Positions 16,202 to 24,462 are shown, numbered from the stretch's first letter. The stretch is DNA of 64,000 nt from DATFQE01 sp963733845 (GCA_963733845.1 CAVTEM010000001.1:1-64000); one strand, 5' to 3'. Notes: generated by a model not told the origin, from the letters alone. Made by a program: numbers and translations.

Positions 16202-17120
16202 GTGCCGCGTCCTCGCCTACCTCGGCCTGCCGACGTCTCTCGAGACATTGCTGTATGAGACCGACTTGTCGCTGGCTCGGCAGGCGTACAGCCCGCGGAT
16301 GATGGCGAGCTTCGTCAACCTTGCCGGCTTCGGTTTCGCGGCGTGGGACGACGCGACGGCGCACCCGGACGAGCCGTTCGTGTATCGCGTCACGGCAGTG
16401 CCGACGCACGACGAGAACCTGCGCGCGCTGGCGCACAAACTGGCTCCCTCCTGCGTTCTCGCACACGTCCGCGGTGTCGTCGATGGACAGCCCGCAGCCG
16501 TGTCGCAACAGAACACGCACCCGTTCCGCTTCGCCCGCGCGCACGTCGCCCTGGCGCACAACGGCCATCTGCGCGAGTTCGACCGGATGCGTAACGACGT
16601 GCAGGCGCATGTCCGTCCCGAGCTCGCGCGCTGGGTCGAGGGCAATACCGATTCCGAGTGGATCTACGCGCTGCTCCTCTCGCAGCTGCGTGAACCACTC
16701 GGGAGGCCCGACGTCGAGGAGCTCGCGGCGGCGGCGACCCGCACCCTCGAGATAGTGCGCGATCTCCGCGCCCGCCACCGGATCGCGACGGCGTCGCCCG
16801 CGAACCTGTTCGTGACGACCGGCACGTCTCTCGTGGCGACACGGTTCAGCTTCGACTACGGCTGGTATCCGACCGACGACCCGCTGCTCGAGCTCGACCT
16901 TGCTTACGTGACGCTCTGGTACACCGTCGGCGGGCAATACGCCGAGCGAAGCGGAGCCTGGGCGATGCGCGGCACCGACGTCACCAGCTCGGTGCTCGTC
17001 GCCTCGGAGCCGATCACGGCCGACACGTCGACGTGGCTCGAAGTGCCGGAGTACTCGCTCGTGGTCGCGTCGCGAGACGGCGACACCGTAAAGACGGAGC
17101 TGCATGATCTCGAAATCTGA
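16200..17120 (+). CDS. Class II glutamine amidotransferase (YafJ/EgtC-like)
   Basis: A 306-residue Ntn-hydrolase that begins MCRVLAYLG, so Cys2 is the N-terminal nucleophile after Met removal. HNGHL (near 119) and the PTHDEN and AHVRG stretches match the class II glutamine amidotransferase core of the YafJ/EgtC group. It probably hydrolyses glutamine or a gamma-glutamyl amide. ATG at 16200 is required to place Cys at position 2. It overlaps the following double-CNB gene by 17 bp and is divergent from the CNB-PLP enzyme, suggesting a shared pathway of three genes. Confidence 0.88.
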   Translation: MCRVLAYLGLPTSLETLLYETDLSLARQAYSPRMMASFVNLAGFGFAAWDDATAHPDEPFVYRVTAVPTHDENLRALAHKLAPSCVLAHVRGVVDGQPAAVSQQNTHPFRFARAHVALAHNGHLREFDRMRNDVQAHVRPELARWVEGNTDSEWIYALLLSQLREPLGRPDVEELAAAATRTLEIVRDLRARHRIATASPANLFVTTGTSLVATRFSFDYGWYPTDDPLLELDLAYVTLWYTVGGQYAERSGAWAMRGTDVTSSVLVASEPITADTSTWLEVPEYSLVVASRDGDTVKTELHDLEI

Positions 17121-18063
17121 GCCAGCCGCGGCGCTCGCCGCGGCGCCGCTGTTTGCCGACCTCCCGTCCGACATTGTGTCCTCGCTCGCGCTGGAACTGC
17201 TGCGGATCGAATTGGCCCCGGGCGAGCTCCTCTGGCGGCAGGGAGAAGCCAGCGGCGCATTGCACCTCGTCGAGACGGGGTGCCTGACGGTCACGGCGAA
17301 CGGGCCCGGAGAGCGCGAGATCGAGCTCGCCGAGGTGGGGCCCGGCGACGTCCTCGGGGAGCTGCCGCTGCTCGCGGGCGGCGAGCACGCCGCGAACGTC
17401 CGTGCAGTCGAGTTCGCGTCGGTGCTCGCGCTCGACCGCGGTCGTTTCCGCGCGCTCCTCGCCTCGCTCGATCCTAGTGCGGAGGCGCTGCGACGACGGC
17501 TCCTGAACATCGTCTGCGAGAGACTCCGTGGGCGGCATGCAGATCTCTCCACGATGCTCGGCGGCGGTCCGGCGCCCGACGCCGCCGGCGACCTCGTGAG
17601 TGAACCGGCCCCTGCTCCACCACACTCCTACCTCGCCCGGCTCGCGCTGTTCCGCGAGCTCGGAGACCAGGAGCTGGACGAGCTACTCGCGGTGTCGGAC
17701 GTGGTCGACATCGGGCGCGGCATGGAGGTGTGCGCGGAAGGCGCGACGCCTGCGTTTTGTGCTGTCACTCTGTGCGGAGCGCTCGAGGAGCTCGTCCGGC
17801 GCAGGGACCGAGGCGTCCGCGTCCGGCTCGCGGGCCCGGGCTTGGCGACGTGCTACGTCGGCTTGCTCGACGGGTTTCCGTCGAGCGTTAGCGTCAGCGC
17901 GCGCGAGCGCACGCGCCTGGCGCTGGTGCCGCGCGCCGCGTTCGACGATCTCGTCGCGGCGCGAACGCAGGCAGGGCGGTCATTCCTCGAAGCGCTCCAA
18001 CGCGATCTGGTTGGCGCGCTGCGCGTCGCACAGCGTCCCTTGGCGCGGCTCAGCTTCGGCTAG
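17104..18063 (+). CDS. Protein with two cyclic-nucleotide-binding domains
   Basis: A 319-residue protein with two CNB-fold domains and no effector domain. The first, about residues 14-140, has IELAPGELLWRQGEASGALH and GDVLGELPLLAGGEHAANV, which is close to the phosphate-binding cassette (the family has GELALL ... RxA). The second (about 178-310) is divergent and lacks the cassette Arg, so it may not bind nucleotide. The gene overlaps the amidotransferase by 17 bp and is likely co-translated. It could act as a regulatory subunit for the pathway next to it. Confidence 0.8.
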   Translation: MISKSEPAAALAAAPLFADLPSDIVSSLALELLRIELAPGELLWRQGEASGALHLVETGCLTVTANGPGEREIELAEVGPGDVLGELPLLAGGEHAANVRAVEFASVLALDRGRFRALLASLDPSAEALRRRLLNIVCERLRGRHADLSTMLGGGPAPDAAGDLVSEPAPAPPHSYLARLALFRELGDQELDELLAVSDVVDIGRGMEVCAEGATPAFCAVTLCGALEELVRRRDRGVRVRLAGPGLATCYVGLLDGFPSSVSVSARERTRLALVPRAAFDDLVAARTQAGRSFLEALQRDLVGALRVAQRPLARLSFG

Positions 18064-18249
18064 CCGCTGAGGAACGCGCGTCCATATGAGCAAAAGCCGC
18101 CGGCGTCGCCACTCAGCCTCAACATTCCCGCAACATTCCGCTGAGAGAGGATGGTGTCTCGGGGCCGCGTCCCCACCCCAACCCCACTCTCCCGCGCTTG
18201 AGGCCCAGGAGGAGTTGAACCACCCTGCGACCTGACGCAGGATAAGAAC

Positions 18250-21003
18250 GTGGCCGTCAGGGCCCGGCAGCTTGTCGGCAGGGATGAGGAACTCGGAGCG
18301 ATCGTCCGGTTCCTCGACGACCGCGAAGATCTTTCGGGCGCCCTCGTGCTGTCGGGCGAGGCCGGGATCGGCAAGACGACCGTGTGGCTGGCCGGCATCG
18401 ACGCAGCCGCCGCCCGCGGTTATCTGATTCTGTCGTCCCGACCCTCGGAGGCCGAGACCAAGTTCTCGTTCGCCGGGCTGACCGACCTCCTGGGCACGGC
18501 CGCCGACGATGTCTTGCCCGAGCTGCCGCCGATCCAGCGGCGGGCGCTCAAGGCCGCATTGCTGCTCGGGGAGTCCGAAATCCAGCCCGATGACCGCGCG
18601 GTCGCCGCCGCCTTCCTCGGAGCATTGCGACTACTCGCTGGCGCTAGTCCCCTCTGCCTCGCGGTGGACGACGTCCAGTGGCTGGACGCGGCGTCGCTCG
18701 CAACGCTTGCCTACGCGCTCGCCCGCCTCGACCGTGAGCCGGTCGCCGCCTTGCTGGCGGTCCGTGGCGACGTGCCGGCCTGGGTGCGCCGCGCCGTTCC
18801 CGAGGGGCGGGTCCGAACGGTCGAGGTCGGCGGCTTGAGCGTGGGCGCGATCCACGAGCTGCTCCGCGCCCGCCTCGACGCGAGGTTCCCGCGGCCGACG
18901 CTGCTTAGACTCTGGGAGACCTCGGGTGGAAACCCCTTCTTCGCGCTCGAGCTCGCAACGGCGCTAGAGCGCAAAGGCGGCACGCTCGCTCCCGGGGAGG
19001 AGCTCCCGATTCCTGCGGACCTCGACGAGCTCTTGCACGCGCGCCTCGCCGGCCTCAGCGTTGCGGCGCTCGAGGTCGCGAACGGTGTGGCAGCGCTCGC
19101 CGATCCGACCGTGCCTCTGGTGGAGTCCGCTTTCGGTCGCCGTTCCGATGCCGGTCTGGCCGAGGCGCTCGCTGCACGGATCCTCGAGCTGGATGGGCAA
19201 CGCCTGCGGTTCACCCATCCGCTGCTCGGAGCTGCGGTGACTGCACGCCAGACGCCTTCGCGCCGGCAGTCGCTGCACGCTCAGCTCGCGAAGATCGTCC
19301 CGACCGCCGAGGAACGAGCTCGCCACCTCGCGCTCGCCGCGGCCGAGCCGAGTCACGAGATCGCCTCGATCCTCGAGGACGCAGCGCGGTCGGCAGACGC
19401 TCGTGGCGCGCCGACGACGGCCGCCGACCTCGCCGAGGAGGCGCTTCGGCTCACGCCTGCCGCGAGTCCGTACGATGCCCGTCGGCGCGTGTTCATCGCA
19501 GCCGACATGCACCACCGCGCCGGAGACACGACGCGAGCGACCGCTTTACTCGACGAGGCTCGCGCAGCCGCCGCGCCCGGAACCGAGCGCGCAACCGTCG
19601 TGGTGCATCTGGCACGCGTCCAGGCACGCCCGAAAGCGGCGGTGGCGCTCTACCACGAAGCGCTCTTGGAGGCCCGGGACGACGATGCGCTGCAGGCGAC
19701 TATCCATCTCGGCCTCGCCGGATGGATGGAGTGGAGCGACGGAGCCGAGCGCGGCCTCGAGCACGGCGAACTCGCCGTCCGCGCCGCCTCGCGCGTGGCC
19801 GACGACGAGCTGTGCTGCCGCGCACTGGCGGTGCACGGCTCCATGCGGTTCAGCACGGGTCGTGGCATACCGACCGCGATGATGGAAGAGGCGATCTCAC
19901 TCGAACGGTCGCTGGCCGAGTGGCCGCTCGACGAGGGTCCAACGTGGTCATATGGATGGCAGCTTGTCTGGTCCGCGGACGTCGACCGCGGGCGCGACCT
20001 CTTTCAGGAGCTCCTGAGTGTGGCAAAGGTGCGGAACGACCCCGCGGCAGAAGCGGGTGTGCTGCACGCCCTGAGTCTGCTCGAGTTGCGGGCAGGGAAC
20101 TGGGAGGAGGCCGACCAATATGCAACTCGCGAGGTGGATCTGCTGACGCAGCTCGGCCGCCTCATGCCGCCCATCGAGTTTCCCGCTGCCGTCGTCGCTG
20201 CTCACCGCGGCCGGATCGCCGAGGCACGTGCGAGAGCGCAAGGAGCGATCGCCCGGGCGAAAGCGGAAGGAATCGGGATCGCGCAATCGGGCCACGGGTG
20301 GGTGCTCGGCTTCGTCGAGCTCTCGCTGGGAGACCCCAACGCGGCGCTCGTGCATCTACGGCGTTCCTACCGGGTTCGCACCGCCTTCATGCTCGAACCG
20401 GCACAGCGCCTGGAGCTGGGGGATTTTCTCGAGGCCTTGATCGCCGTCGGCGACTTCGAGGAGGCCGACGAGGTTCTCGCGACGTGGCAGGAGCGCTCCG
20501 ACGCGCTCGACCGGGCTTGGGCATTGGCGATCCTCGCGCGGTGCCGCGGGCTCCTGCTCGCCTCGCGGGGCGATCTCGAGGGCTCCCTCGCTAGCTTCGA
20601 ACAGGCGCTCGCCGAGCACGCTCGAAGCACGGATCCGTTTCACCACGCGCGGACGCTGCTCGCCCTCGGCAGGACGCAGCGGCGCGCGAAGAAACGCGGC
20701 GCCGCCCGCACGACGCTCGAGGACGCACTGACGCGCTTCTCGCGTCTCGGCGCGCCGCTGTGGGCCGAGCAGGCGCGGGCCGAACTGGCACGCATCGGGG
20801 GACGCGCGCCCTCGCGCGGCGAGCTCACCGAGGCCGAGAGACGGATTGCAGCCCTCGTCGCCGAAGGCAAGACCAACCGCGAGGTTGCGGCGGCACTCTT
20901 CATCACGGAGCACTCGGTCGAGGCCGCACTCACCCGTGTCTACCGCAAGCTCGGCGTCCGCTCGCGCTCCGAGCTTGCGCACCTTCGCGCTGCAAACATC
21001 TGA
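18250..21003 (+). CDS. LuxR-family regulator with AAA ATPase and TPR-like region
   Basis: A 917-residue regulator of the large ATP-binding LuxR type, starting at GTG 18250. Walker A is SGEAGIGKTT at about residues 35-44, Walker B-like LAVDDVQWLD near 140; the middle is helical TPR-like with many Ala/Glu repeats, and the C-terminus ends with the LuxR helix-turn-helix (LTEAERRIAALVAEGKTNRE, then EHSVEAALTRVYRKLGV). It resembles the protein at 2301-4895 in architecture but not closely in sequence. The 186 bp before it hold no gene. Confidence 0.87.
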   Translation: MAVRARQLVGRDEELGAIVRFLDDREDLSGALVLSGEAGIGKTTVWLAGIDAAAARGYLILSSRPSEAETKFSFAGLTDLLGTAADDVLPELPPIQRRALKAALLLGESEIQPDDRAVAAAFLGALRLLAGASPLCLAVDDVQWLDAASLATLAYALARLDREPVAALLAVRGDVPAWVRRAVPEGRVRTVEVGGLSVGAIHELLRARLDARFPRPTLLRLWETSGGNPFFALELATALERKGGTLAPGEELPIPADLDELLHARLAGLSVAALEVANGVAALADPTVPLVESAFGRRSDAGLAEALAARILELDGQRLRFTHPLLGAAVTARQTPSRRQSLHAQLAKIVPTAEERARHLALAAAEPSHEIASILEDAARSADARGAPTTAADLAEEALRLTPAASPYDARRRVFIAADMHHRAGDTTRATALLDEARAAAAPGTERATVVVHLARVQARPKAAVALYHEALLEARDDDALQATIHLGLAGWMEWSDGAERGLEHGELAVRAASRVADDELCCRALAVHGSMRFSTGRGIPTAMMEEAISLERSLAEWPLDEGPTWSYGWQLVWSADVDRGRDLFQELLSVAKVRNDPAAEAGVLHALSLLELRAGNWEEADQYATREVDLLTQLGRLMPPIEFPAAVVAAHRGRIAEARARAQGAIARAKAEGIGIAQSGHGWVLGFVELSLGDPNAALVHLRRSYRVRTAFMLEPAQRLELGDFLEALIAVGDFEEADEVLATWQERSDALDRAWALAILARCRGLLLASRGDLEGSLASFEQALAEHARSTDPFHHARTLLALGRTQRRAKKRGAARTTLEDALTRFSRLGAPLWAEQARAELARIGGRAPSRGELTEAERRIAALVAEGKTNREVAAALFITEHSVEAALTRVYRKLGVRSRSELAHLRAANI

Positions 21004-21060
21004 GGTTCGCCGCTTTCGCCGCGGCGCACGGGACGTGACCCTGTGGTCGAGACGAGTTAG

Positions 21061-21210
21061 ACCTCGAGCAGGGAGGGAGTATGCGAAGGCGAAGCCGACG
21101 ACGACACCTCCTTCCATCTCGTCGAGGCGCCGTCCCCCGCGGCGGTCAGCGAGCTCTGTCACCGTGTGGGTCTCGGACGCGTCCGCATCGTCCGCGCCGT
21201 CGAGACGTGA
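21061..21210 (+). pseudogene. Possible C-terminal fragment of a DUF4242-like small protein
   Basis: The frame after the TAG at 21058 reads EGEADDDTSFHLVEAPSPAA, then VSELCHRVGLGRVRIVRAVE, then T-stop at 21208-21210. The phrase VEAPSPAAVSELCHRVGL resembles the end of DUF4242-type small proteins (EAPSPEAVREAHRRAGL). There is no start codon or N-terminal half, so it would be a truncated remnant. The match is short and from memory of the family, so confidence is low. Confidence 0.35.
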
Positions 21211-21351
21211 GGCGCTGCGTGCTCTTGTCACGATCGAGCGCGGACCGGGTCAGATCTTGCATTCCCGCAAGTCGCCGCCGATGCCGGCTTGGCCGGCGTC
21301 GGCTCACCGGCATTCTCGGACGGCAGAGATCGATCCGACGCGAATCATCGT

Positions 21352-21370
21352 GGCCTCGCGCAGCGAGGCC
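21352..21370. repeat. Perfect hairpin beside the element boundary
   Basis: GGCCTCGC and GCGAGGCC form a perfect 8-bp stem around a GCA loop. It lies 16 bp outside the distal attachment repeat. There is no T tract after it on either strand. Confidence 0.5.
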
Positions 21371-21385
21371 GGATGCGAGGCGGAA

Positions 21386-21428
21386 GTGGAGCTAGTCGGA
21401 CTCGAACCGACGACCTCCTGGGTGCGAT
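21386..21428 (-). repeat. Distal attachment repeat (partial tRNA-Ala copy)
   Basis: These 43 bp match the 3' end of tRNA-Ala(CGC) from the first C of the CCA tail back to the anticodon loop. Beyond 21428 the sequence diverges from the tRNA, so the copy lacks the anticodon 5' stem, the D arm and the 5' acceptor strand and cannot make a tRNA. It marks the far end of the integrated element. Confidence 0.85.
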
Positions 21429-21551
21429 AGAAGCGCCGCAGTCCCCGCTAGTGCCTGCTCGTGTCAACCAAGCGGGTTAACGCGGAGCGCGCATCGTGCG
21501 GTTTGCCCATGCGTGCCCGTCCGTTCTTACCAATCTCCAACCAATCCGACC

Positions 21552-21582
21552 AACGAGAAACGCCCCTCGCGGGGCGCTCTCG
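21552..21582 (-). terminator. Rho-independent terminator after the integrase remnant
   Basis: On the minus strand CGCCCC-GCGA-GGGGCG is followed by TTTCTCG. It is a 6-bp GC stem with a 4-base loop and a short T run, 27 bp beyond the stop of the minus-strand recombinase fragment, so it probably ended that transcript. Confidence 0.7.
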
Positions 21583-21608
21583 AACCGGACGGGTGGTAAG
21601 GGCGGGGG

Positions 21609-21803
21609 CTAGCCGCCCCCCATCGCCACGCGGAACGCGTCCTCGGCCTGCTCACGGCCGTACAGGTGCAGATACACCCGCTGTGTTACCCCGACGTTCG
21701 AGTGGCCCATGATGACGCTGAGCACGTTGACGGGGACGCCACGCTGCGCGGCGATGCTCGCGAACGCGTGCCGCAGAAAGTGGAACGTGATGTTCGGGTT
21801 GAG
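21609..21803 (-). pseudogene. C-terminal fragment of a tyrosine recombinase (integrase)
   Basis: The last 63 residues of the frame contain the recombinase C-terminal boxes: FHFLRHAFASIAAQRGVPV (the HxLRH box with its His and Arg) and IMGHSNVGVTQRVYLHLYG, where the catalytic Tyr follows T-x-x-x. The upstream part of the frame (up to 22013) has no similarity to integrases, so the N-terminal domains and the first catalytic Arg are gone. It cannot be active, but it identifies the element as recombinase-borne. Confidence 0.8.
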
Positions 21804-21981
21804 CGGCCACTGAGCCCCACGCCTTGACCGATTCCCCGCGACCCTCTTAGATAACCGGCGAGGGGATCGCGTCTCGTCCACGCGCTGCGGCAACTCCGCT
21901 GAGCGGACGTTCTCACCTCGATCCACGATCCCGAGGCGCAGTGGGGGCTGCTTCCTCAACCGCGTCGAAGAAGGGAACGAA

Positions 21982-23217
21982 GTGAGACGATTGTTCGCAT
22001 CAAGGCGGCGCATGCTCGCCGTCGCTGCGCTGGCGGCCGTCGCGGTCGCTGTCGCATCGGGTTACGGGTACGCGGCGGTCACTGACACCAACAACACCTA
22101 CTCCGGCTGTCTGCAGAACGGCGACTTGACCAGCGTCGCGATCGGCACGACGCCGTTCAAGGCTTGCCCGAAGAACGCGACCCCGATCAGTTGGAGCCAG
22201 ACCGGCCCACAAGGCGACCAGGGGATCCCGGGTCTGAAGGGCGACAAGGGCGACCAGGGGATCCCGGGTCTGAAGGGCGACAAGGGTGACCAGGGGATCC
22301 AGGGTATTCAGGGTCTGAAGGGCGACAAGGGCGACCAGGGTATTCAGGGTCTGAAGGGCGACAAGGGCGACCAGGGGATCCAGGGTATTCAGGGTCTGAA
22401 GGGCGACAAGGGCGACAAGGGCGACAAGGGCGATCCCGGCTCCGGCTCCGCCGACCTGGCTGCGCTACAAGGCTCACCCTGCACCGTCGACGGCGTCGCC
22501 TCTACGCTCAAAGTCAGCGTCGACTCGAACACCGGGGCGGTCAGCATGACCTGCGTCCGCCCGCTGGTCGAGGTCAGCGCCACCTTTACGGGCGAAGGGA
22601 CGAATACTGTGATTTTCCGCGACCTAACAAGGGGCGAGGATCACGTCTTCAGCGACGTCGGCACCGTCTCGGTGCCCATGACGAAGGGACACGAGGCCTC
22701 GGTGGAACTCCAGAGCGGCAGCCGGATCGTCGGACAAGGCTCACCCTTCACCTTCACCTGCAACGGCGGTCCGCCTACTAACGCGGCGCCCATTCCGGCC
22801 GCCCTCCCTGGCTCCACCGCGACTTGGTATTCGGGAACGTGCGCGACACCCTCGCTGAGCGGCAACTTCTCCGCCATCGCACGCTATGCCAGCTTCGCCA
22901 CCGTTGAGGGCGGAACGATGACTGGCGTGGTTCTCCGCGACCTAACAACGGACGAGGATCACGTCTTCAACGAAGTTAGCGGCACCGTCTCGGCGTCCAT
23001 ACCGCAGGGACACGAGGCCTCGGTGTATTTCGAGAGCGGCAGCCGGATGGTCGGACAAGGCTCACCCTTCACCTTCACCTGCAACGGCGGTCCGCCTTCT
23101 AACGCGGTGCCCGGTGCGTCCGCCCTCCCTGGCTCCACCGCGACTTGGTATTCGGGAACGTGCGCGACACCCTCGCTGAGCGGCACCTTCTCCGCCATCG
23201 CAACCTTCGGCAGCTAA
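21982..23217 (+). CDS. Collagen-like surface protein with duplicated C-terminal domain
   Basis: A 411-residue exported protein. A signal or anchor helix (about 10-30, RMLAVAALAAVAVAVASGYG) is followed by a head segment with a Cys pair, then about 26 Gly-X-Y triplets (residues about 75-152, GDQGIPGLKGDKGDQGIQG type) that can form a collagen triple helix, and two tandem C-terminal domains of about 105 residues, each with TFTCNGGPP and GTCATPSLSG. Collagen-like proteins of this kind occur in phages and on cell surfaces. GTG at 21982 has GAAGGGA upstream. It sits inside the tRNA-Ala element as its main cargo. Confidence 0.85.
   Translation: MRRLFASRRRMLAVAALAAVAVAVASGYGYAAVTDTNNTYSGCLQNGDLTSVAIGTTPFKACPKNATPISWSQTGPQGDQGIPGLKGDKGDQGIPGLKGDKGDQGIQGIQGLKGDKGDQGIQGLKGDKGDQGIQGIQGLKGDKGDKGDKGDPGSGSADLAALQGSPCTVDGVASTLKVSVDSNTGAVSMTCVRPLVEVSATFTGEGTNTVIFRDLTRGEDHVFSDVGTVSVPMTKGHEASVELQSGSRIVGQGSPFTFTCNGGPPTNAAPIPAALPGSTATWYSGTCATPSLSGNFSAIARYASFATVEGGTMTGVVLRDLTTDEDHVFNEVSGTVSASIPQGHEASVYFESGSRMVGQGSPFTFTCNGGPPSNAVPGASALPGSTATWYSGTCATPSLSGTFSAIATFGS
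22204..22441 (+). repeat. Gly-X-Y coding repeat array
   Basis: Tandem near-identical 18- to 36-bp units (GGTCTGAAGGGCGACAAGG, GACCAGGGGATCC and GACCAGGGTATTCAG types) code for the collagen-like triplets. Repetition at DNA level is nearly exact, so copy number can vary by slippage or recombination. Confidence 0.88.
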
Positions 23218-23241
23218 CCACCCTTATAACCACACACGAAC

Positions 23242-23275
23242 ACGGGGGCCGGTCACCACGACGGCCCCCGTCTTA
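23242..23275 (+). terminator. Terminator after the collagen-like gene
   Basis: ACGGGGGCC (23242-23250) and GGCCCCCGT (23263-23271) form a 9-bp GC-rich stem around a 12-base loop, followed by CTTACC. The T run is short. It lies 25 bp after the collagen-like stop codon and could act in both directions. Confidence 0.65.
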
Positions 23276-23360
23276 CCATTTGTCCCACCATCAACCGTTT
23301 CGAGGCCTGGCGCGGTTCGGCTCTACAATGCAGAAAAGCCCCGTTTCCAGGGCCTTTCTT

Positions 23361-23436
23361 TGGTGGAGCTAGTCGGACTCGAACCGACGACCTCCTGGGT
23401 GCGATCCAGGCGCTCTCCCAGCTGAGCTATAGCCCC
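23361..23436 (-). tRNA. tRNA-Ala (anticodon CGC)
   Basis: A 76-nt cloverleaf with encoded CCA. Acceptor GGGGCTA pairs with TAGCTCC (one G-U), the D arm is GCTCAGCTGGGAGAGC, the anticodon stem CCTGG/CCAGG holds loop ATCGCAC with anticodon CGC, and the T arm is GTCGG-TTCGAGT-CCGAC. It reads Ala codon GCG. A -10-like TACACT lies at 23448-23453. Its 3' part is the attachment site of the neighbouring element. Confidence 0.95.
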
Positions 23437-23558
23437 GGGAGAGCCGAAGTGTAGCCGCGCTCTACGAGGACGACGAGCCGCGCCGGATCCGCGCCGCGGA
23501 ACCGCAACCGGACACCTCGTCCGGATTGATCGGCTCCAAATCGGGAAGCGTCGGAGGC

Positions 23559-24449
23559 GTGACCCGCGTTGTGCTCGCGCTCTCGGTGTTCGCGGCTCTC
23601 GCCGCCTCAGCCGGCGCCGCGCCATTGGCCCAGAACGGCGACCTGCTCTACTTGCGGCCGCTCGGCGGAAACGCACCTCCGTACGGTCGGCTCTTCGTGT
23701 CGGCGCCCGACGGCAGCCGGGCCCGCGACGTCACGCCGGCGGGCATCGTCGACGTCCAGGCTGCAGCCTGGTCGCCGGACGGCCGGCGCATCGCCATCTC
23801 GGCGATCGCAGAGGGCGACCACGATCCCGAGATCTTCGTAGCCGCGCCCGATGGCACAGGGTTGCGCCGGCTGACCGACAACCACCTCGCCGACCGGCAG
23901 TTGACGTGGGCGCCAGACGGGCGTCAGCTCGCCTTTGCGAGCGCCCGCACCGGCCTCTTCCAGATCTACTCGATGCGGGCGGACGGAACGCGACAGCGAC
24001 GGCTCTCCCATCAGGCCGAGGATTGCGAGACGCCGGCGTGGTCGCCCAACGGCCGGTGGATCGTGTTCAGCTGTCAGCTCGGATACTGGAAGCTGGTACG
24101 GATGCGCCCCGACGGCTCCGCCGAGCGGCGGCTGCTGCCGGGCTACCCGCTGACCGAGACCTCACCGAGCTGGACGCCGGACGGGCTGATCATCTTCTCG
24201 CGCGGCGCGAAACGTGCGCAGGGGCGTGGGATCTTCACCGTCCGCGCGGACGGCACCGGGCTCCGCCGGCTGAGGCCGGCGGGCGGCGACCCCGCCGTTT
24301 CGCCCGACGGCCGCTTCGTGGCGTTCTCTTGGATGCCCGACGGTGCGAATCAGGAGCTCTTCGTGATGCGCAGAGGAGGCAACGCGGCCAGCCAGATCAC
24401 GGCCACGAACGGCGTGATGGAATGGAGTCCTGACTGGCAGCGCCGCTGA
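23559..24449 (+). CDS. Secreted TolB/WD40-like beta-propeller protein
   Basis: About 296 residues after a signal peptide (VVLALSVFAALAASAGAAP). The body has repeated PD40 motifs typical of TolB-type propellers: AAWSPDGRRIAIS, LTWAPDGRQLAFAS, PAWSPNGRWIVFSC, PSWTPDGLIIFSR, PAVSPDGRFVAFSW and MEWSPDWQRR, each followed by a strand with xLxxMRxDGT. Such repeats form a periplasmic or extracellular scaffold; no enzymatic site is seen. GTG at 23559 is taken as the start, and TTG at 23526 is possible. It is convergent with the sugar permease. Confidence 0.8.
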   Translation: MTRVVLALSVFAALAASAGAAPLAQNGDLLYLRPLGGNAPPYGRLFVSAPDGSRARDVTPAGIVDVQAAAWSPDGRRIAISAIAEGDHDPEIFVAAPDGTGLRRLTDNHLADRQLTWAPDGRQLAFASARTGLFQIYSMRADGTRQRRLSHQAEDCETPAWSPNGRWIVFSCQLGYWKLVRMRPDGSAERRLLPGYPLTETSPSWTPDGLIIFSRGAKRAQGRGIFTVRADGTGLRRLRPAGGDPAVSPDGRFVAFSWMPDGANQELFVMRRGGNAASQITATNGVMEWSPDWQRR

Positions 24450-24462
24450 CGCGGGCAGAGAC

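Larger units (their letters stand above)
21004..21608. other. Gene-poor 605-bp stretch before the mobile element
   Basis: No intact gene is seen. It contains a short DUF4242-like C-terminal fragment (21061-21210), a perfect 8-bp stem hairpin (21352-21370), the 43-bp partial tRNA-Ala copy that ends the integrated element (21386-21428) and an integrase-side terminator (21552-21582). The remaining sequence shows no coding signal that I can support. Confidence 0.6.
21386..23405. mobile_element. Degraded 2-kb integrative element in tRNA-Ala(CGC)
   Basis: The element is bounded by a 43-bp direct repeat: the 3' part of the intact tRNA-Ala gene (23363-23405) and a copy at 21386-21428 that stops matching at the anticodon loop. 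The copy lies on the 3' side of the tRNA, which is the normal geometry for tyrosine-recombinase integration into a tRNA gene. Inside are a tyrosine recombinase C-terminal fragment beside the distal repeat and a collagen-like gene. No replication, transfer or capsid genes remain, so it is a remnant or a minimal cargo element. Confidence 0.75.

Noticed and set aside
21386..21428. A second tRNA-Ala gene
   Set aside because: It has only the 3' part through the anticodon loop; the 5' acceptor strand, D arm and 5' anticodon stem are missing, so it is an attachment copy.
22204..22441. Intergenic tandem repeat or CRISPR
   Set aside because: The repeats are in frame and encode Gly-X-Y collagen triplets.
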